This document shows positions 14,851 to 18,159 of a stretch of 18,159 bases of DNA, piece by piece. The position numbers and the translations under genes are program-made. This DNA comes from Bacillota bacterium (GTDB lineage: Bacteria; Bacillota_A; Clostridia; Lutisporales; Lutisporaceae): NCBI GenBank assembly GCA_022706865.1, contig JAKJBT010000029.1:1-18159 (forward strand), in the 5' to 3' direction. The notes under the pieces are model-generated. The model was not told the origin of the DNA. It searched no databases and saw nothing but the letters and a program-made list of their open reading frames with translations. How positions within the stretch are numbered: the first letter of the stretch is position 1; each line of letters starts with the position of its first letter.

Positions 14851-15111
14851 TTGGATTATGGACAGAATTCTATGATAACCAATGCTTGCGGGATTGCAAG
14901 AAAATTATTCACAGTTAATGAAAGGGGCATTTTTATTAAGAATAGGGACAAAAAGTCCAATGGACATGTTGTGAAAAAATGCCTGAGATGTGACATATCA
15001 AGCTGCTTTGATATGGGTAACATTTGCTGTAAGGAATGCAGCATAAAGAACTGCCGCTATAAATGCAATTTTTTTGATAAAGAGGTATGTGAGCATAAGT
15101 ATATTGAATAA
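14851..15111 (+). CDS. Small cysteine-rich protein (86 aa, ten cysteines), unknown function
   Basis: An 86-aa protein with C13, C44, C47, C52, C59, C60, C63, C68, C72 and C80. The C-terminal half looks like a compact zinc- or Fe-S-binding module. The TTG start at 14851 has an excellent AAGGGGGGTG ribosome binding site (14836-14845). An ATG at 14872 lacks one. The gene is driven by the rightward operator-controlled promoter and faces the XRE gene, so it is the probable repression target. I do not recognise a named family, although short Cys-rich proteins beside XRE regulators occur in clostridia. A further TGGAC-N5-GTCCA-like site lies inside its coding region at 14945-14959. No signal peptide is seen. 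Confidence 0.75.
   Translation: MDYGQNSMITNACGIARKLFTVNERGIFIKNRDKKSNGHVVKKCLRCDISSCFDMGNICCKECSIKNCRYKCNFFDKEVCEHKYIE
14945..14965. promoter_or_regulatory. Intragenic operator-like site O3
   Basis: GGGACAAAAAGTCCA (14945-14959) matches the TGGAC-N5-GTCCA pattern at nine of ten arm bases, and a further TGGAC half-site follows at 14961-14965. It lies in the coding region about 95 bp into the Cys-rich gene. Confidence 0.4.
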
Positions 15112-15177
15112 TGAGTATGGGGATAACCTTTAAAATACTGCTGAAACGGGAGCATACTGCGCATATATTAATAATCA

Positions 15178-15206
15178 TGGATATAATGCATCTGATATTG
15201 TATAAT
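15178..15206 (+). promoter_or_regulatory. Candidate promoter for the two-component operon
   Basis: TGGATA (15178-15183), a 17-bp spacer and a perfect TATAAT (15201-15206) sit 37 bp before the preferred kinase start. The -10 box is strong and the -35 box moderate. Confidence 0.45.
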
Positions 15207-15242
15207 ATTTTCATTAATTCAAAACAATGGAAGGTTATCGGT

Positions 15243-16409
15243 ATGGAAAAAGGGAGAAGACTCTTTAACATTATTAAGGCCGTGTTACTTACCTTATTGT
15301 TCTGTACTGCCTTATATTTTGAAAATGCGCAGCGGCAGAGGCTATATGTGCTTGTATTCATATTTGCGCTGTACCTGGCGGTTGGCTTTGGAAGAGGTTT
15401 GATTAAGCGTTACAACAATTTGTACTGTCTCTCCTTTATCCTTGATATAGCATTGGTATATATTCTTGAATACAATTCAAGGCTCCTGATAAACTACTTT
15501 TTCCATTCCTTTTATATAGCCGTATTATTGGAGTCATCCCTGCTGCTGGGCCTCAGAAGGGGTATAATGATCGGGGCTGCAACAGTCGTGGTATCTCTTA
15601 TAAAATATATATATTTGATTTACTATAATTTCAACCTTTCAAACGTATCCCAGCTGGTCTTTTTCCTTATGGTCAATGTGCTTATTCTGGTTGTTTCGGG
15701 TTTTGCACAGCACAACAAGGAAGAAAGGGAGCGGAAGGATATTCTCTACAAAGAACTTCTGGATGCACATAAAAAGCTGAAACAGTATACCGATGAAGTG
15801 AACCGGCTTTCGGTGGTTGACGAAAGGAACCGCATAGCAAGGGATATACATGACACCCTGGGACATAATATGACTGCCCTTATCATGCAGCTGCAGATGG
15901 CTGAGCATCTTTTGAAGGAAGACTCCAAAAGATCGGAGGAGCTGCTGATAAGCTCGGTAAGAACCGCTAAGGACAGCATGGCAGGTATCAGAGAAGTGGT
16001 TGAGACTCTGAGGGGAACCGGTACAGCCCTTGCACCGGTTGAATCCATAAGGAAGCTCGTAAGTGAGTTTTCAGCAAAAACCGGTGTGGAGATAAAGCTT
16101 GAAATTTCCGGTGAGTCTAACCTTCAGGATTCGGCGGCGAACTTAGCGGTTTACCATATTGTCCAGGAAGCAATGACTAACTCTGTAAGGCATGGCAAAG
16201 CGGCAAGGATATCGGTCCGGCTTGATTATTCCAATGAATCCATAGCATTTTACATAGCTGATAATGGCGCAGGAGCAGAGACTGTGAAAGAAGGATACGG
16301 TCTGAAGGGAATCAGGGAACGGGTGGAAGCTTTCAACGGAAAGCTCGAAACGGGAAGCAGCGACGGATTTTATTTAAAGGGTATCGTATACTTGGAGGGT
16401 AAGAAATGA
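15243..16409 (+). CDS. Sensor histidine kinase, HisKA_3 type (DesK/LiaS/NarX-like)
   Basis: A 388-aa membrane kinase. About five or six membrane helices span residues 8-160, with little extracellular sequence, which suggests sensing in or at the membrane. A helical linker (about 160-195) leads to the HisKA_3 dimerisation box with the phospho-acceptor H203 in RDIHDTLGH. The HATPase domain (about 295-388) shows the N-box QEAMTNSVRHG (N313) and the G-box DNGAGA (340-345). ATG 15243 has GGAAGG (15229-15234) at eight bases. The frame is open upstream to an ATG at 15111 that overlaps the previous stop but lacks a ribosome binding site, so a 432-aa form is possible. It overlaps the response regulator start by ATGA, giving translational coupling. 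Confidence 0.93.
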   Translation: MEKGRRLFNIIKAVLLTLLFCTALYFENAQRQRLYVLVFIFALYLAVGFGRGLIKRYNNLYCLSFILDIALVYILEYNSRLLINYFFHSFYIAVLLESSLLLGLRRGIMIGAATVVVSLIKYIYLIYYNFNLSNVSQLVFFLMVNVLILVVSGFAQHNKEERERKDILYKELLDAHKKLKQYTDEVNRLSVVDERNRIARDIHDTLGHNMTALIMQLQMAEHLLKEDSKRSEELLISSVRTAKDSMAGIREVVETLRGTGTALAPVESIRKLVSEFSAKTGVEIKLEISGESNLQDSAANLAVYHIVQEAMTNSVRHGKAARISVRLDYSNESIAFYIADNGAGAETVKEGYGLKGIRERVEAFNGKLETGSSDGFYLKGIVYLEGKK

Positions 16410-17053
16410 TTAAAGTGCTGTTGGTTGATGATCAGGACATCCTGGTGGAAGGCCTAAAGCTTATACTTGGAAGAGAAGAGGATATTCAGATAATCGGGAT
16501 GGCCAATAACGGCAGAAAGGCTTACGAAGCATGCAGGAGCCACCGCCCCGATGTGGTGCTTATGGATATCAAGATGCCGGAAGTAAGCGGTGTAGAAGCC
16601 ACCGGTATGATAAAAAAGGATTTCCCGGATATAAAGATAATAGTACTTACCACCTTCAATGACGATGAGTACATATATGATGCAATCAAAAGCGGAGCTT
16701 CAGGTTATTTGCTTAAGGATGCCTCGCCGTCGGAGATCGCCGGGGCAGTACGTACGGTTTATAACGGCGGCGCTCTTATACAGTCGGCGGTGGCGGTAAA
16801 GGTGCTGGACAAATTCTCAGAGCTTGCCCGGGGAGACAGGTCCAAGCACAAGGATTCCAGAGCAGAGCTTCTGACAGATCGTGAAAAAGAGATATGCAGG
16901 CTGATAGCAGAGGGGAAGAATAACAAAGAAATTGCTGATGAGCTATACTTAAGCGAAGGCACAGTGAAGAACCACATCACAAGAGTGCTTATTAAACTGG
17001 ATCTGCGGGACAGGACACAACTGGCGGTATTTACGATAAAGAACGATATTTAG
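16406..17053 (+). CDS. Response regulator, NarL/FixJ family with LuxR-type HTH
   Basis: A 215-aa cytoplasmic regulator. The receiver domain (1-120) has the acidic pair D8/D9, phospho-acceptor D54 (VLMDIKMP), T82/T83 and K104. The LuxR-type helix-turn-helix spans about 156-212, with LTDREKEICRLIAEGKNNKE and LSEGTVKNHITRVLIKL. It is the partner of the kinase encoded just before it: the genes overlap by 4 bp (ATGA), and GGAGGG (16394-16399) lies inside the kinase end. A weak terminator follows. The downstream lipoprotein gene has its own ribosome binding site and probable promoter, and could be a target, but no DNA-binding site is recognised. Confidence 0.95.
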   Translation: MIKVLLVDDQDILVEGLKLILGREEDIQIIGMANNGRKAYEACRSHRPDVVLMDIKMPEVSGVEATGMIKKDFPDIKIIVLTTFNDDEYIYDAIKSGASGYLLKDASPSEIAGAVRTVYNGGALIQSAVAVKVLDKFSELARGDRSKHKDSRAELLTDREKEICRLIAEGKNNKEIADELYLSEGTVKNHITRVLIKLDLRDRTQLAVFTIKNDI

Positions 17054-17075
17054 AGGCGGCATTCCCGCCTTTATT
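17054..17075 (+). terminator. Probable weak terminator after the response regulator gene
   Basis: AGGCGG (17054-17059) pairs with CCGCCT (17065-17070) over a 5-nt loop, followed by TTATTATTT. The stem is only 6 bp and the T-run is broken by A residues. Confidence 0.6.
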
Positions 17076-17166
17076 ATTTCGCATTATTCGTATATTGTGC
17101 AAAAAGTCATGGGGTATGCTGCTTAATAAGTGATTTAAGATACAAGAAATGCCGCTTTTGAATCTG

Positions 17167-17172
17167 TATAAT
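17167..17172 (+). promoter_or_regulatory. Probable -10 box of the lipoprotein promoter
   Basis: A perfect TATAAT lies 32 bp upstream of the GTG start. The best -35 candidates 17-18 bp upstream match poorly, so an activator may be needed. Confidence 0.4.
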
Positions 17173-17204
17173 GATACCGTAAGATAGTTTTGGAGGGATT
17201 TTCA

Positions 17205-18159
17205 GTGAGAAAATTAATGATTGCGATATTGGCTTTAATGCTGGCAGCGGCATTAATCAGCTGCAGCTTCGACAGTCTTGAAGGCTATAAGAAAGCAGCG
17301 GAAAAAACAGAGCAAATAAGAAAAGGCAGGACAGAAGGGGAATTCTCCCTGGTGATGGATTTTAACACGTCCAGAATGACAGAAGAGCAGATAAAGGAGC
17401 TGAACTATTTTAGAAATATGAAGGGAAGCTTCAATGTTGCATATGATGATGAACTGGGAAAGGGGATTTTCAGGTACTATTTGAGCTTAGGCGGCCTGGG
17501 CTTTGATCTGGACCTTTTCGTGAATGGAGAAGAAATATTTATGAAGCTGCCGGTCATTGGAAAGTATATGAAATTAAGCGAAATGAAGGGGCACATGGCC
17601 GATAAACAGGGGGAAGGGAAATCGGAGATTATTTCCGGGGAAACACAGGATGCGATTAATGAAAAATGGCTTGGACTTTTAAAGAAAGAAGATGTGTTCA
17701 AGGGTAAGGACACGGTGCTCACCACTCCCGACGGGGAAGTAAAGACTACAGAGTATACCATAAGATTGAATGATGAGCAGATTAAAAGCTTGGCGGAATA
17801 CAGCATGGATATGCTTTCCAAGGACAAAAAGTTTGAAGAGAACTACGAGAAGTACATCGGGAAGAATGTGGAGTTCCTGAGGGATACACCTTTGGAAAAA
17901 CTGCTTTCGGACATGAAGGAGAATATTAAGAAGTATACTGTTGAAAGCTTCGGATATACGGCTTATGTGGATATTGACGGATATATAGTAAATGAAATCG
18001 TTGAAATCACATTAGAGGCTGATAATGCGGAGCCGGCTTCAGTAACCAGGCTCAGCTATGAATTGGATATAAAGAACTGGGATATAAACAAGGAGCAGGA
18101 ATTTGACTTTCCTGCACTGACAGATGAGAATACTGTGGATATGGAAAATATGGAACAGA
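17205..18159 (+). CDS. Partial lipoprotein, unknown function (runs off the window end)
   Basis: An open frame from GTG 17205 to the last base, 318 codons without a stop, so the C-terminus is missing. GGAGGG (17192-17197) lies seven bases upstream. The first 20 residues are a lipoprotein signal with lipobox LISC (C20). The mature part is hydrophilic and rich in Lys and Glu, with alternating strand-like stretches (FSLVMDFN, FNVAYDDE, IFMKLPVIGKYMKL) that could form a LolA/LppX-like half-barrel, but this is a guess from pattern. Lipoproteins of this kind are often cell-surface proteins of clostridia with no assigned role. Its position right after the two-component pair suggests a linked envelope function, and only the proximity supports that. 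Confidence 0.85.
   Translation, partial: MRKLMIAILALMLAAALISCSFDSLEGYKKAAEKTEQIRKGRTEGEFSLVMDFNTSRMTEEQIKELNYFRNMKGSFNVAYDDELGKGIFRYYLSLGGLGFDLDLFVNGEEIFMKLPVIGKYMKLSEMKGHMADKQGEGKSEIISGETQDAINEKWLGLLKKEDVFKGKDTVLTTPDGEVKTTEYTIRLNDEQIKSLAEYSMDMLSKDKKFEENYEKYIGKNVEFLRDTPLEKLLSDMKENIKKYTVESFGYTAYVDIDGYIVNEIVEITLEADNAEPASVTRLSYELDIKNWDINKEQEFDFPALTDENTVDMENMEQ

Noticed and set aside
15111..15242. Kinase start at ATG 15111
   Set aside because: It overlaps the preceding stop but has no ribosome binding site, and a probable promoter lies inside this stretch. It is kept only as an alternative.

Overview
The window looks like a chromosomal stretch from an anaerobic, low-GC Firmicute, most likely a member of the Clostridia. 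The evidence is AT-leaning DNA, strong AGGAGG-type ribosome binding sites, frequent TTG and GTG starts, heavy AGA/AGG arginine codon use, a ferredoxin-type aldo/keto reductase, and protein families typical of clostridia. I see no rRNA, tRNA, CRISPR array, transposase or integrase. The species cannot be named from sequence alone.

Region 1 (1-1730): a two-gene operon encodes an aldo/keto reductase with two [4Fe-4S] motifs and a LUD-domain (LutC/YkgG-like) protein, closed by a hairpin terminator. Region 2 (1800-5410): a large zinc-finger SF1 helicase carries an inserted nuclease-like domain. It is followed by a 34-codon remnant of radC and a small coiled-coil gene built on perfect 21-bp tandem repeats, then a terminator. 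Region 3 (5410-6500): a possible decayed gene precedes a metallo-beta-lactamase-fold hydrolase with its own terminator. Region 4 (6618-9333): a very large exported protein combines a zinc-dependent phospholipase C-like domain with a PLAT-like domain and extra beta domains; it is monocistronic with a strong terminator.

Region 5 (9443-13058): an FtsX/MacB-type ABC permease and a HlyD-like adaptor lipoprotein form an operon with no ATPase gene beside them. It meets the next unit at a bidirectional terminator. Region 6 (13072-15111): a leftward XRE regulator, ECF-like sigma factor and Cys-rich protein run opposite to a rightward 86-aa protein with ten cysteines. The divergent promoter region is packed with TGGAC/GTCCA half-sites, including a palindrome exactly between the -35 and -10 boxes of the rightward promoter. 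This is the clearest undescribed regulatory circuit in the window.

Region 7 (15243-18159): a DesK/LiaS-type histidine kinase and NarL-type response regulator are coupled by an ATGA overlap. A lipoprotein gene that runs off the window end follows. The XRE circuit and the two-component system sit next to the export genes and could regulate envelope functions, but only the proximity is seen; the link is inferred.
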